Assembly: GCA_015680905.1 (NCBI GenBank)
Contig: CM027378.1
Coordinates: 11,885,001-11,949,000 of the forward strand
Length of the DNA stretch: 64,000 nt
Source: Coptis chinensis
Taxonomy: Eukaryota; Streptophyta; Magnoliopsida; Ranunculales; Ranunculaceae
Direction of reading: 5' to 3'
Shown here: positions 31,732-43,672 of the stretch, piece by piece
Layout: each line of letters begins with the position of its first letter
Position numbering within the stretch: position 1 is the first letter of the stretch
Notes under the pieces: model-generated
What the model was told of the DNA's origin: nothing
The model's input: only the letters and a program-made list of their open reading frames with translations
Database searches by the model: none
Translations under genes and position numbers: made by a program

Positions 31732-33601
31732 ATGACGCATACTCGACGAGCTCAAGGTCACGATGTAATTACTGACGATCATCACGAACATGATGGTCAA
31801 GGTCAACTTGGCGATGACGGAATAATACCTCCTAATATTGTCGTTCCACCAATGCACCAAATTATTTAGTGCGATGTTATTGCCTCTAATGATTCTCCAG
31901 TCTCTGATGCGGATAATGTAAGTCATATGTCTCGCGAAGCACTTCTTCAAAAGTTAAAGATTGTCCGCAAACAGAACAACTACTACAGGTGTCGTCTTAA
32001 ACGACCCACTCCACTCGCAGATGATGTTGTATCTGTCACACCACAACGTAACACACGCTAACAACATAATAGTGTGTGGGATCGTTTAAGTGGTGAGGAT
32101 GAGATTCACGATATTCGCAATAGCCATCAACGAGTTCCAAGTAATGGGCGACGAATTCCTCGACCTCTGTCGAGAAACTTCCAACCACTTGGTCACATTC
32201 TCGGTAGGCAAGGTACTACTAATAACAGTCCGACTGCACCCCACAGTCCTACAGATTATCGGTAAGTCCCAAGGAATTCGGGTGGCGAACAGAATAATGG
32301 TCGCACTCCTAGTCAGAACCATCAGTATGGCGAAACACTTCAGCAACGCGATTCTTATCATTCCGAACATTATCATACTGAAGGTCCAACGTACCAACCA
32401 CATTCCTCTAGACACAGTCATGATGAATCTTCATCATTTTCTTCTTGTTCCGTTCGTTCCCATAGGCGTCATCGCGATCATGATTATGAGCCAGCCGATA
32501 TGGATCTAATGACTCCTCAACGTGTCCGAGAAATAATTAAAAAAACTCTTCTTGATAGTGATCTTTTTGAATCGACATTAGAGAATCTTGCAGTTGAAGA
32601 TGTTATTTTGGACAAATTTTCTCTCGCCGACCAACGTGCTACTCACAGCAAAGATTTCAAACAACCTGAGTTTGATCAATATGATGATGTCGAGAGATGT
32701 CCTATGCTTCATGTGATTAATTTCACCAACAAACTGGTTTTATCGGGTGGTGACGATGCTTTAAAATGTAAACTTTTCCCTTCTACATTAAAGGGGGAAA
32801 CATTGGTATGGTTTAACGAATTACTCCCGCGATCCATTCATCGGTTCAAGGACTTAACTGAAAAGTTTATGAAGCGTTTTCATCATAATCTGAAACGTCC
32901 AAATGGTGTCCAGGTGCTTTTCAACATCAAGCAACAACGTGATGAAACTCTCTGTAGTTTTCTCACTCGTTTCCGCCAAGCTGCATATGATTTCTGAGCA
33001 GTCCGATCTAATGGTGGTATACACTTTTAAAGAAGCTATCTTATTTGATAAAGACGGGTTGTACAACTCTCTTGTTCGAGACATTCTATTTTCCCGATGT
33101 GCGTTATACCAACGAGTTCAACAATTTATCAATCTTGAGGATGACACGGCTGCTCGAACTTCTTGTGACAAAGATAATAAAGGAAAGGATTTCAATGATT
33201 AGCGGAATAAATAGAAGAATCCGACTTTTGATCAATAGCAACCCAGTCAAAAGCCTCCGTATAAGAAAGAAGGCTCCACGAGTAGGACCGGAAAGCCTTT
33301 TACTAATTTTGAATTAACTCCGATTAATACTAAATATGCGGTAGTTTATGATAAAATCAAGGATAAAAGTCTGCTCACTCCGCCGTTTCCACTGCGCGAC
33401 GATACTAAAAAACTCGCGATAAATCGTTATGGTGCAAATTTCATAATGATTATGGTCATGAGACTGAGAATTGTCGGTCTTTGCGGGGAAGAATTGAAAA
33501 GCTTGTGCAGAATAGGAAACTTGATCAATATGTGCAAAAAAAAGTGACAACTCAAGCTTTAACTGTAACAGATCACAATGTCATTAAGGTTGGACATGCC
33601 G
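31732..33601 (+). pseudogene. gag: gag of the Tat element
   Basis: The frame begins MTHTRRAQGHDVITDDHHEH at 31732. It is in the same frame as the 165-residue open block 32500-32997 (MDLMTPQRVREII, GGDDALKCKLFPSTLKGETL, FMKRFHHNLKRPNGVQVLFN, DETLCSFLTRFRQA), which is the Retrotrans_gag core. In-frame stops occur near 31867, 32058 and 32262, and a frameshift sits at about 32995. A CCHC-like motif follows near 33440 (WCKFHNDYGHETENCRSL). The coding sequence is cut at 33601 by the LARD insertion. Confidence 0.8.
33597..33601. repeat. Target-site duplication TGCCG (left) of the LARD
   Basis: Matches 56714-56718. Confidence 0.88.
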
Positions 33602-35149
33602 TGTAACGCCCATATTTAAAATATGTATTTATTTATTAATTTATTTATTTATTTAAAATTCGCTGGATTGGATTTGAGATATGTGGGCCTGGTTTCTGGG
33701 CCCGAGTCTGTATTGAGCTTAGGTTTCAAACCCAAGTATATATTCATATTGTCCTGGAGAATAGGGGTTCGGAGATAATAAAATAAAAAAAATGGAGGCG
33801 GAGATAAAAGCTCGTTGGCTAGAGCATTGAGGCGCGACGATTCGGACTACGAGGGATTCGTGGTGTTTTTTTAATACAGGTGAGTAGTTATATTTTAAAT
33901 CTATTTTACCGAATCTACGAAAAAAGCTTTACCGTCGAGTTTTTCTTCTGCTCAGTTTTTCTTTTACTATGTCGTTTAGTTTTCTCTCATCCTGTTGAAT
34001 GGATACCTCGTTAAATGCTAGTTTTGCTTAATTACTAAAACTCTAGAAGTTGAGTTGTTAAACTGTTGGAACTGAGGTTGGTAATGGTAATGGTGGCGCG
34101 AGCCAAACCAACGTTTGTCCTGTATCTGGTTTGAATCTGCTATACTGTTGTGGTGTAGGTTGATTTTATTTTGATTTGGTTGATATCGGGAGACGTCGGG
34201 ATGGAAATTTGGGTATGCTGTTGGAGCTTGAGAGGGCGTCAATGGCGTCGCCAAGCCAAAGGAACGGAATCGTCCTGTTCTTATTTGTTTGAACTCTGTT
34301 TTTGTGATTTTAAACTGTTGTATTTTGTTATGGGATTGGTTAGTGATGTTTCGATCGGTGGTAAGGTGTTGTCAAAGCTTGGAGGCGTTAATGGCGTCGA
34401 GACAGTTTGGTAAAGAGTGAGGAGTTTGGATTTTCGTGCCTATCCCAAGATTTGGTTTTGATGTAGGTCAACACTGAATCGATTGGTGGTGGATGGTGGT
34501 TAGCATAGGTGCTGTTGGGAGCTTGAAGGCTTGCAATGGCTGTCGGGGTTGAGTTTTCGAAGTGTGAGGGTATCGAGTTTTTATTGTAAAGAAATATTGG
34601 GTTTTCATCCGGGTCAAAACCGCTGGATCGAGAGAGGAGGACGAGTGGTGGCCGGCGCGCGAGCTGGTGGTGGAAGAAGCTGGTGAGCTAAGGGAGATGA
34701 GGAAGACGACTGTTGCTGTGGTTACAGGCCTTGGGCCAAACCAATTAGTTACTTGGGCCGGTCCATATTAGTTTAAATTGTTTTGGGCCTTAGCTTGTTT
34801 AGTTGTTGGGCCGAGTTCTATTTTGTTTCTTTAGGCCCGGTTTTAGTTGTTTGGTCGGGCCAGTTCTATTTTGTTCTTGGGTCAGACCACTTTAGTTTTC
34901 TTTGGGCCGAACCAATTAAAGTTTTGGGCCAGTTTCAAGTTTGTTTTGGGAGCCGGTCCATATAACTTAAAATAGATCTAATTGGGTTTTTAAATGTTTA
35001 GACTTTTGAGGCCGGGTTCTAAGGTTTGGGTTTGGGCTCGGCTAGTTGGGTCTAAACCGTTTCCTTAGTTATGAGCCCATGAGCCATGCACCTTTGCCCT
35101 TAGCCATGAACCAGGGCTATGACCCTGAACCTGTTAAACATGAAAACGA

Positions 35150-35245
35150 TAGTTTGACTTTGTCAATGACAGGTTGACTTTGAATTTGACCGTTGACCAT
35201 TGACCGTTGATTGTTGACCATTGACCGTTGACTGTGGAATGTTGA
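35150..35245. repeat. TTGAC(C/T) cluster in LARD 5' LTR
   Basis: About ten TTGACY-type words in under 100 bp (gttgactttg, ttgaccgttgaccattgacc). Repeated in the second LTR at 40600-40700. TTGACY is the WRKY W-box core. Confidence 0.75.
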
Positions 35246-35369
35246 CTTTTTCCAGATTTTCACATATTTAAGAATATGGACAAATGTAGTAATAAAATAT
35301 TGTCGAAAATTATATAACTTTGTTTGTCATTATCTAATTAAGATTTGACGTGAGTAGTGTGTAAAGAAT

Positions 35370-35835
35370 ATAAATACTGGCATGTGATAAGAGGGGAATT
35401 CTTATAAGACTTAGATATATACGTTTTTATGAGAATTAAACTACACATGGACTTAGATTCATGGACTTTAGTATTGAGCTTTGATGGTGAATGGAGTTCA
35501 CATAAATATATTGAATGAATACGTTACAAGATTGATTACTATTATGAGTTGCTACTTAAATGAATTGTAGTATTTATGAAGGCTTGAGATATTCCATATG
35601 GTGTAGTGCAATATATAATTGGCACCTGAAATAATAAGTTTCGAGATTTGATATAGAGATATTTGGATATCGTGCAATGAATAGTATTGGCACGTGATAA
35701 TGTGGATTGTATTATAACGAGAAACGTTGAGCTTCAGTACAATTAAGTATACTGGCATGAGATAGAACAAGAATTATTATTGACATTTTCCAAATATGGT
35801 GGCTTAGTGCAATAATTTATTTGGCACGTGATAGA
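35370..35835. repeat. Periodic TGGCACGTGATA repeats in LARD LTR
   Basis: tggca(c/t)(g/c)(t/a)ga(t/a)a occurs at about 35380, 35619, 35688, 35752 and 35820. The last four are 64-69 bp apart. Each is preceded by gtgcaata- or gtacaatt-like text. Two contain the G-box palindrome CACGTG. Confidence 0.65.
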
Positions 35836-35934
35836 GTGAAATGGTAATGAGATACTAAGGTATGACACCTGAATAAATTACGTAACGAAAATCCTAGAAC
35901 CTAGCTACCACAACTCATGTGATTTGGCCCTAGT

Positions 35935-36065
35935 AATAGGCGTATGTGATATGATTGGCCCTTCGGGTGTTTCAGTGAATCTGAATGGCCCTTCTAGCGT
36001 AAGTAATGTGATTGGCCCTTCTGGCATTTCAGTGAAACTGAATGGCCCTTCTGGCGTAGCCAAAT
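35935..36065. repeat. GGCCCTTCTGGC minisatellite in LARD LTR
   Basis: Four units of about 30-35 bp built on (a/t)tggcccttctggcgt followed by ttcagtgaa(t/a)ctga or aagtaatgtga. The second LTR has the same array (41395-41510). It translates to Gly-Pro-Ser repeats in one frame, which is a by-product. Confidence 0.75.
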
Positions 36066-36509
36066 GGTGGCTTGATTATTCCGTTCGCAAAATTAGAATG
36101 AGACGCGCGATATTTTATGCCGAATAGTGGCAGTACTTACATAATGGCTTTCGTGTGAGGGTTACCTGGTGTGCGGCATCCCGCTCATGGTAGTTACGCA
36201 CGAAGTGGTTCATTATGTAAGGGGAGGCATGTTGATGTACATGTTCGGCGTTGCATTTGGATGCGATTGTGGTAGCCAGGAAAATTAGGTAAGACATAGT
36301 TACGACGTGATTTTAGGGACACGCAAAGAAAGCCTTAATTAATATAATTATGGTAATATGTTGGTTAATAATATATCTTTAGATAGATGATTGTATATGG
36401 TTTTGCGAAGGGTGGGTCAAACTAATTATTTGTGCGAGACGACCCACTCAGAAATTGAGCATGAAATCGCGTAAGTATAGAATATGCTTGGTTGGTTATT
36501 AGTTTAGTT

Positions 36510-36700
36510 AGAACCTAAAACCGTGGAGGAACTAAATGTCTTTTATTATTTGTATGGTTTGTTGTGTGGTTAGTGGGAAGTTAAAGCCCAAATGGAGGAA
36601 CTACCTACCTTTACTTATTGTAGTTAAGAATGTTGTATTAGTTGTTGGAAGTTAAGGTGCCTCGGTGGAGGAACTAACCGCCTTATGGATTGTGTATGTA
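36510..36700. repeat. GGAGGAACTA repeats in LARD LTR
   Basis: Three units at about 75-80-bp spacing built on ggaagttaaggcgcctcggtg followed by gaggaactaactgcctta. The matching array in LTR 2 lies at 41945-42130. Confidence 0.65.
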
Positions 36701-37188
36701 TATGTATAAATATATGTTGTATTTTAGAGCTACTCACACCAAAGATTTTTATAATGTTGATTTGATTTGCATGTTTGCTTATCGGGTGTGTTCATTAAAT
36801 GAACATAGTTGATAAATCTTGACAGGTTTAGTGTTGAAGAAGGTTGGTTGCTGCTTGTGGTTTGCGTTAGCGTTGCATTTCAGGATATGTTTTGTTTTCC
36901 CTTGTGGTGATATAGATTTTCAGTTGAGACAAGGTTATTTGTATTTTTATTTGTAAATTTAAAGAAAGTGTTATTGAAAAGAGATTTGTAACCTAATCTT
37001 ATTTGTAAATTTTTGTAATGAAGAGGACTTTTGTTTAAGTTAAAAATTTTATTGGTTTTTAATTATTTGCATATTTAAACTGTTTATGGGTTTTTGGGAG
37101 TTGAGAGTGCGTCACACCTCAAAGATCGAAGAGTCATGAACAAATACAGTTTTTTCCGAATTCTGTTGAAATTCGGGGTGTGACAGTA

Positions 37189-37203
37189 TGGTATCAGAGC
37201 ATT
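37189..37203 (+). other. LARD primer binding site (initiator Met tRNA)
   Basis: TGGTATCAGAGC begins four bases after the LTR end. It is complementary to the 3' end of plant initiator-Met tRNA. Confidence 0.88.
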
Positions 37204-39060
37204 TGGTTAGCTTAGACTTAGGTGAGTCTAAGTGATTCTCGGATTGTGGTTTATGGGTAGTGTTTAAGAAGTATTATTTTCAAAACTATTTCCTCTAGTC
37301 ATTTTATTTTTACAAAGAAAATGAAAGAGATATAGAAATAAAGAGAGTCAATATTTTTCTTGATTTGTTTGTATGTGTAATGTGTATATTTATATTAGTT
37401 ACTCTGGTGGAGTGCATATGAAATGATTTTATTTTTCCTTATCATATGAGGAGTGGTTATATGTGTAATATGTCAATTATTAAAAGATTTGATCAAAATG
37501 ATGTGTGCTGCTATAATATTGTTTTATTGTTGGTGTTCATTTTCACGTGGAGTATGGATAAAGTACGACAACATGTCTGTGAACTTTGTATTGGAGTGTT
37601 ATGTTATTATTCAAGAAACAAGGAGATATTTTAATCTATATTGAATGAGCTGTATTAACTGATGACTTTGTGATGTACTAAGTAAGGAACTAATTGCCTC
37701 TGTGTTGGAGGAATTATCTCGCCTCACTCGTACACTTTAATGGATGAATAATATTTTAAAGTATAAGAGATTAATCTGTTAGAGGTGATTAGTTAGAAAT
37801 AGACCGAATAATAAATAAAATATACGTGTATTCCTTTTGAGATGTGTATACTTGCGTATACACGCTTTCTTATATTATTGTATATGGATGAACTATTACC
37901 GTGTATATATGATGATAATATGATTTCACCAATAAGACATGCATGTGTAGGTTGTTTTCTTAATGCTGCGTTATTAATGATTAATTAAACTAGTCGTGAT
38001 ACTTGGTAGTCGTAAACCATAATTGGATTAATTGTTCTTAATTAATATATTGAACTTTGTTCATGCCGATATAAATTGTTGTTGCTGATATATTAGAAGT
38101 GAGTTTATATTATCCTAAAATTTTTAAAATTCATGTTGTACGGTAGCAAGTCTTATTGTAATTGTCATTGTATATGGAGATTAATTTTTTGAACCTTTTC
38201 ACTATTTAAAATAATTAGTAATAATAATAATAGCAATGAACGTCGAGTATTTATTCTTAAGTGTTTTGTTTCAGTCTATATGATTTTGATAGATGAATAT
38301 GAAAAATTATTTTTGAATACGTGTTATATTTGATCCAGTTGCATTCCTGAATTAGGATTTGATAGTCGTTCTAAATCTAACATTTCCGATTTCTATAGCT
38401 ATATATGATTCATTTTTGTTTTGCTGAAATGAGAGTATTATAGATTTGATTGTTTATCTTCCTCTCGTGTTGATGAATCCTAGTTGCATGAAGTTGAGTT
38501 AGAGTTCCTTAATAAGTTGTTTAACAATGCAAATAAATAATATTTGTAGATACAATAAAATAATAAAATAAAAGGGTTTCTGATAGCATGACTAAAGTAA
38601 ATATAAAGTTTTATTGTAGTTTCAATGACATGAGTGATTTTTATTTTAAGTGTATCAGGGCACTAATTTTTCTTTGGTGCATGATAATGAAAGACTCCGT
38701 AATGTTTTATGCAGGGATGAACTTACCCCATATTATTGATTAGTTAAGTAGAATATTAATTTTCGTAGAGTTTGCTACATGTCAAGAAACTACATGCTAA
38801 AAAGAAATGATATATTTATCTTGCGTTTAAGTAACAGTAATAATTTGTTTTAATATAGACAATTACACTATAATAGATTTTGTAATGGCATGAGGATATA
38901 TATTCTGGAATTATTTAAAATAATTAATATCAACGTTATCTTGTTTAAGTTTAATCTCTGTACATTCTTGTGTAGATTCTAAGTTAATAACCAACGTTAT
39001 TTGTTCGTATAGCTTTACTTCCGAATCTCGGGATGAGATTCTTTTGAGATGGTGTATAGC
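37204..39060 (+). other. LARD internal region, no coding capacity
   Basis: AT-rich, with no open frame above 64 codons and no gag or pol motif. One degenerate ggaggaatta unit (about 37708) echoes the LTR repeats. It ends in ctcgggatgagattc + ttttgagatggtgtatagc, the probable PPT region, directly before LTR 2. Confidence 0.7.
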
Positions 39061-42000
39061 TGTAACGCCCGTATTTAAAATACATATTTATTTATTAATT
39101 AATTTATTTATTTATTTATTTAAATTCGCTGGATTGGATTTGGGATATGTGGGCCTGGTTTCTGGGCCCGAGTCTGTATTGGGCTTAAGTTTCAAACCCA
39201 AGTATATATTCATATTGTTATGGAGAATAGGGTTCTGAGATAATAAAAAAAAAATGGAGGCAGAGATAAAAGCTCGTTGGCTAGAACGTTGGAGCACGAC
39301 GATTCGGACTACGAGGGATTCGTGGTTTAATACAGGTGAGTAGTTATATTTTAAATCTATTTTACCGAATCTATGGAAAAAGCTTTACCGTCGAGTTTTT
39401 CTTCCGCTCAGTTTTTCTTTTACTATGTCGTTTAGTTTTCTCTCATCCTGTTGAATGGATACCTCGTTAAATGCTAGTTTTGCTTAATTACTAAAACTCT
39501 GGAAGTTGAGTTGTTAAACTGTTGGAACTGAGGTCGGTAATGGTAATGGCGGCACGAGCCAAACCAACGTTTGTCCTGTATCTGGTTTGAATCTGTTGTA
39601 CTATTGTGGTGTGGGTTGATTTTATTTTGATTTGGTTGATGTCGGGATGGAAATTTGGGTGTGCTGTTAGAGCTTGAGAGGGCATCAATGGCATCGCCCA
39701 GCCAAAGGAACGGAATCGTCCTGTTCTTATTTGTTTGAACTCTGTTTTTGTGATGTTAAACTGTTTTATTTTGTTATGGGATTGGTTAGTGATGTTTCGA
39801 TCGGTGGTAAGGTGCCGTCAAAGCTTGGAGGCGTTAATGGCGTCGAGACAATTTGGTGAGGAGTGAGGAGTTTGGATTTTCATGCCTATCCCAAGATTTG
39901 GTTTTGATGTAGGTCAACACTGAATCGATTGGTGGTGGTTGGTGGTTAGCATAGGTGTTGTTGGGAGCTTGAAGGCTTGTCAATGGCGGTCGGGGTTGAG
40001 TTTTCGAAGTGTGAGGGTATCGAGTTTTTATTGTATAGAAATATTGGGTTTTTCATCCGGGTCAAAACCATTTGGATCGAGAGGAGGAGGGCAGTGGTGG
40101 TGGCGGCGTCTTGGTGGTGGTGGAAGAAGCTGGTAAGCTGAGGGAGATGAGGAAGACGACTGTTGCTGTGGTTGGGCCTTGGGCCAAACCAATTAGTTAC
40201 TTGGGCCGGTCCATATTAGTTTAAATTGTTTTGGGCCTTAGCTTGTTTAGTTGTTGGGCCGAGTTCTATTTTGTTTCTTTGCCCGGTTTTAGTTGTTTGG
40301 TCGGGCCAGTTCTATTTTGTTCTTGGGTTAGACCACTTTAGTTTTCTTTGGGCAGAACCAATTAAAGTGTTGGGCCAGTTTCAAGTTTGTTTTGGGAGCC
40401 GGTCCATATAACTTAAAATAGATCTAATTGGGTCTTTAAATGTTTAGACTTTTGGGGCCGGGTTCTAAAGTTTGGGTTTGGGCTCGGCTAGTTGGGTCCG
40501 AACCGTTTCCTTAGGCATGAGCCCATGAGCCATGCACCTTTGCCCTTAGCCATGAACCAAGGCTATGACCTTGAACCTGTTGAACATGGAAATAATAGTT
40601 TGACTTTGTCAATGACAGGTTGACTTTGACATTGACTGTTGACCATTGTCTGTTGACTGTTGACCATTGACCGTTGACTGTGGAATGTTGACTTTTCCAG
40701 ATTTTCACATATTTAAGAATATGGACAAATGTAGTAATAAAATATTGTCGAAAATTATATAACTTTGTTTGTCATTATCTAATTAAGATTTGACGTGAGT
40801 AGTGTGTAAATAATATAAATACTAGCACGTAATAAGAGGGGAATTCTTATAAGACTTAGATATATACGTTTTTATGAGAATTAAACTACACATGGACTTA
40901 GATTCATGGACTTTAGTATTGGGCTTTGATGGTGAATGGAGTTCACATAAATATATTGAATGAATATGTTACAGGATTGATTACTATTATGAGTTGCTAC
41001 TTAAATGAATTGTAGTATTTATGAAGGCTTGAGATATTCCATATGGTGTAGTGCAATATATAATTGGCACCTGAAATAATAAGTTTCAAGATTTGATATA
41101 GAGATATTTGGATATCGTGCAATGAATAGTATTGGCACGTGATAATGTGGATTGTATTATAACGAGAAATGTTGAGCTTCAGTACAATTAAGTATACTGG
41201 CATGAGATAGAACAAGAATTATTATTGAGATTTTCCAAATATGGTGGCTTAGTGCAATAATTTATTTGGCACGTGATAGAGTGAAATGGTTATGAGATAC
41301 TAAGGTATGACACCTAAATAAATTACGTAACGAAAATCCTAGAACCTAGCTACCACAACTCATGTAATTTGGCCCTAGTAATGGGAGTATTTGATATGAT
41401 TGGCCTATCGGGCGTTTCAGTGAATCTGAATGGCCCTTCTGGCGTAAGTAATGTGATTGACCCTTCTGGCGTTTCAGTGAAGCTGAATGGCCCTTCTGGC
41501 GTAGACGAATGGTGGCTTGATTATTCCGTTCGCAAAATTAGAACGAGACGCGCGATATTTTATGTCGAATAGTGGCAGTACTTACATAATGGCTTTCGTG
41601 TGAGGGTTACCTGGTGTACGACATCCCGTTCAGGGTAGTTACGCACGGAGTGGTTCATTATGTAAGGGGAGGCATGTGGATGTACATGTTCGGCGTTGGG
41701 AAGCGATTGTAGTAGCCAGGAAAACAAGGTAAGACATAGGTACGACATGATTTTAGGGACACGCAAAGAAAGCCTTAATTAATATAATTATGGCAATATG
41801 TTGGTTAATGATATATCTTTAGATAGATGATTGTACATAGTTTTGCAGAAGGGTGGGTCAAACTAATTATTTGTGCAGAGACGACCCACTCTGTAATTGA
41901 GCATGAAATGCGGTAAGTATAGAATATGTTAGGCTGGTTATTAGTTTAGAACCTAAGGTGCCTCGTGGAGGAACTAAATGCTTTTTTATTATGCGTATGG

Positions 42001-42148
42001 TTTGTTGTGTGGTTAGTGGGAAGTTAAGGCGTCTCAGTGGAGGAACTACCTGCCTTACTTAATGTACTTAAGAATGTTGTATTAGTTGTTGGAAGTTAAG
42101 GCGCCTCGGTGGAGGAATTAACTGCCTTATGGATTGTGTATGTATATG
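39061..42148 (+). repeat. LARD 3' LTR, first part
   Basis: Colinear with 33602-36704. It is cut at the word atatg by Athila-2 and continues at 56229 or 56234. It contains the same repeat clusters, including TTGACY at 40600-40700 and the GGCCCTTC minisatellite at 41395-41510. Confidence 0.9.
42144..42148. repeat. Target-site duplication ATATG (left) of Athila-2
   Basis: Matches 56229-56233. The uninterrupted LTR 1 reads gtatatgtataaat at this place. Confidence 0.88.
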
Positions 42149-43638
42149 TGATAAACGTAAAATAATTAATTCTACTAATGAATAAAGCGTTTAAACTCTA
42201 AACGAAAATAAAACTAAAACTACTTTGTTACTAGATTTATCAAAGATATTTTTACTCTCAATCGTATTGAGATATAGGGGAGTAAATTATTCGTTCCACT
42301 CCTAGTTCTTTAGCATCACGATGGTTTAGGTGTCAACTAATCAGTCCAAAGTCTAATGAGAGATTTTACGAGGGGATTCTATACTACGAGGTGAATTCAA
42401 TTAACAAGTTACTTAATAACTAAAATGATAGAATGCTAAGGGTTTAAATCTAGATAAAGAATTAAAGGGAATTGAATCCACATTAACTCGACTTAATCAA
42501 CTAACAAAGACTCGTCGTGATCCAAATTGAATGCTTCGCATATCAAAATAGTAATTATTATCCCTAATTATACATGGCATCTCTACCAATCAATAACTAA
42601 CATGTGAGGTCGTCCACCCATTCTCATGGCGAATCAACGACCTTCTAGAGTGGAATAAACTCTCACGACGATTTCTAAGTTAACAAGGATCAAGCTTCAT
42701 CAAGGCTTCTTCAACCCCCTCTAATGGAGGTTTAGCCTTGAGTCATACTACTATCATTTCCCATTGAATTAAAACTAGACATCATATTAAACTACTATCT
42801 TATGCAATTTTACTAAACAAAAATTGAAATCTCAGGTAATAAATAGGAAATGAATAACAAGTAATAAAGGAATTTAGATCTAAACAATTGTAAATGACAA
42901 AAATCAAAATGAACAAGAATCTACTATTTTATTTATCTAATCAAGCAATAACAATATTTTCGAGGTTTAATCTAAAACAAGGAATGAAAATGAAACTAAA
43001 CTTAATTAAAAACAATTAAAACTAGATCTAGAATTATCTATATTTTAGGTCTAATTAGCTACCATTAACAAAGAGCTAAACTTTTGTTTTTATATGCTTC
43101 AGATCCAAAAATCGTGCATGGGCTTGGAGCCATGTTTTGGGCCGAAAAATCAGGCCCAAAACCCAATTCTTTCAGTCCAAAAAGGCCTCTTCAGCTGGAG
43201 TTGGCTTTGACAAACTTTTCATCCATTTCTACTCCTCTGATTTGGTCCATGCTTAGACCATTGGAAAGCTCTTTCTGAGCCAGTCGTTTTGACGTAAGGT
43301 AGGCCTAATTCCGAGGTCTGAGTCCAAAGATATGGTCTTCGAAGTTCTCACGACTTTGTGCATCATTTACGCCAAGCGTGGACTTTGACTTTTATCTTTT
43401 GACTGGGCTTTACAGAGGCTTTGTCTTCTTAAAAATTGGTATTTAATCACAGAACTCCTTAGCAACCGACCTTTGCTCCTTTATCTCGCTAAAGTGGCAC
43501 ATTTCTCGCATTATAATGGACTTTGAAGCCCGAAATGCATAAAACACGTGTCGGTATTAACTTTTACTTATTATTCACATAATTGGTCTAAAAGTACGAT
43601 TGTTAAGGGGTTAAAACTACAGTTTTGGGCTCTTATCA
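42149..43638 (-). repeat. Athila-2 3' LTR
   Basis: Length 1490 bp. On +, it starts TGATAAACGT and ends CTCTTATCA. Matches 54743-56228. Confidence 0.93.
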
Positions 43639-43672
43639 AACCACCCCAAACAGCATTTTGCTTGTCCTCAAG
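43639..43672 (-). other. Athila-2 3' polypurine tract
   Basis: On -, CTTGAGGACAAGCAAAATGC followed by TGTTTGGGGTGGTTTGA at the LTR edge. Confidence 0.7.

Larger units (their letters stand above)
33602..37185 (+). repeat. LARD 5' LTR
   Basis: Length 3584 bp. It contains W-box-type TTGAC(C) repeats, CACGTG-like periodic repeats, a GGCCCTTC minisatellite and GGAGGAACTA repeats, each listed separately. A cag/gtgagt splice-donor-like site lies at about 33878. The short ORFs are not conserved between LTRs. Confidence 0.9.

Noticed and set aside
35924..36127. Gly-Pro-Ser repeat ORF (IGPSGVSVNLNGPSG)
   Set aside because: It is the translation of an LTR minisatellite. The same frame exists in LTR 2 only because the LTRs are copies.
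33602..37185. Small ORFs in the LARD LTR (for example 34171-34413 and 39674-39859)
   Set aside because: No domain; frames differ between LTRs by indels. W/G-rich content reflects base composition.
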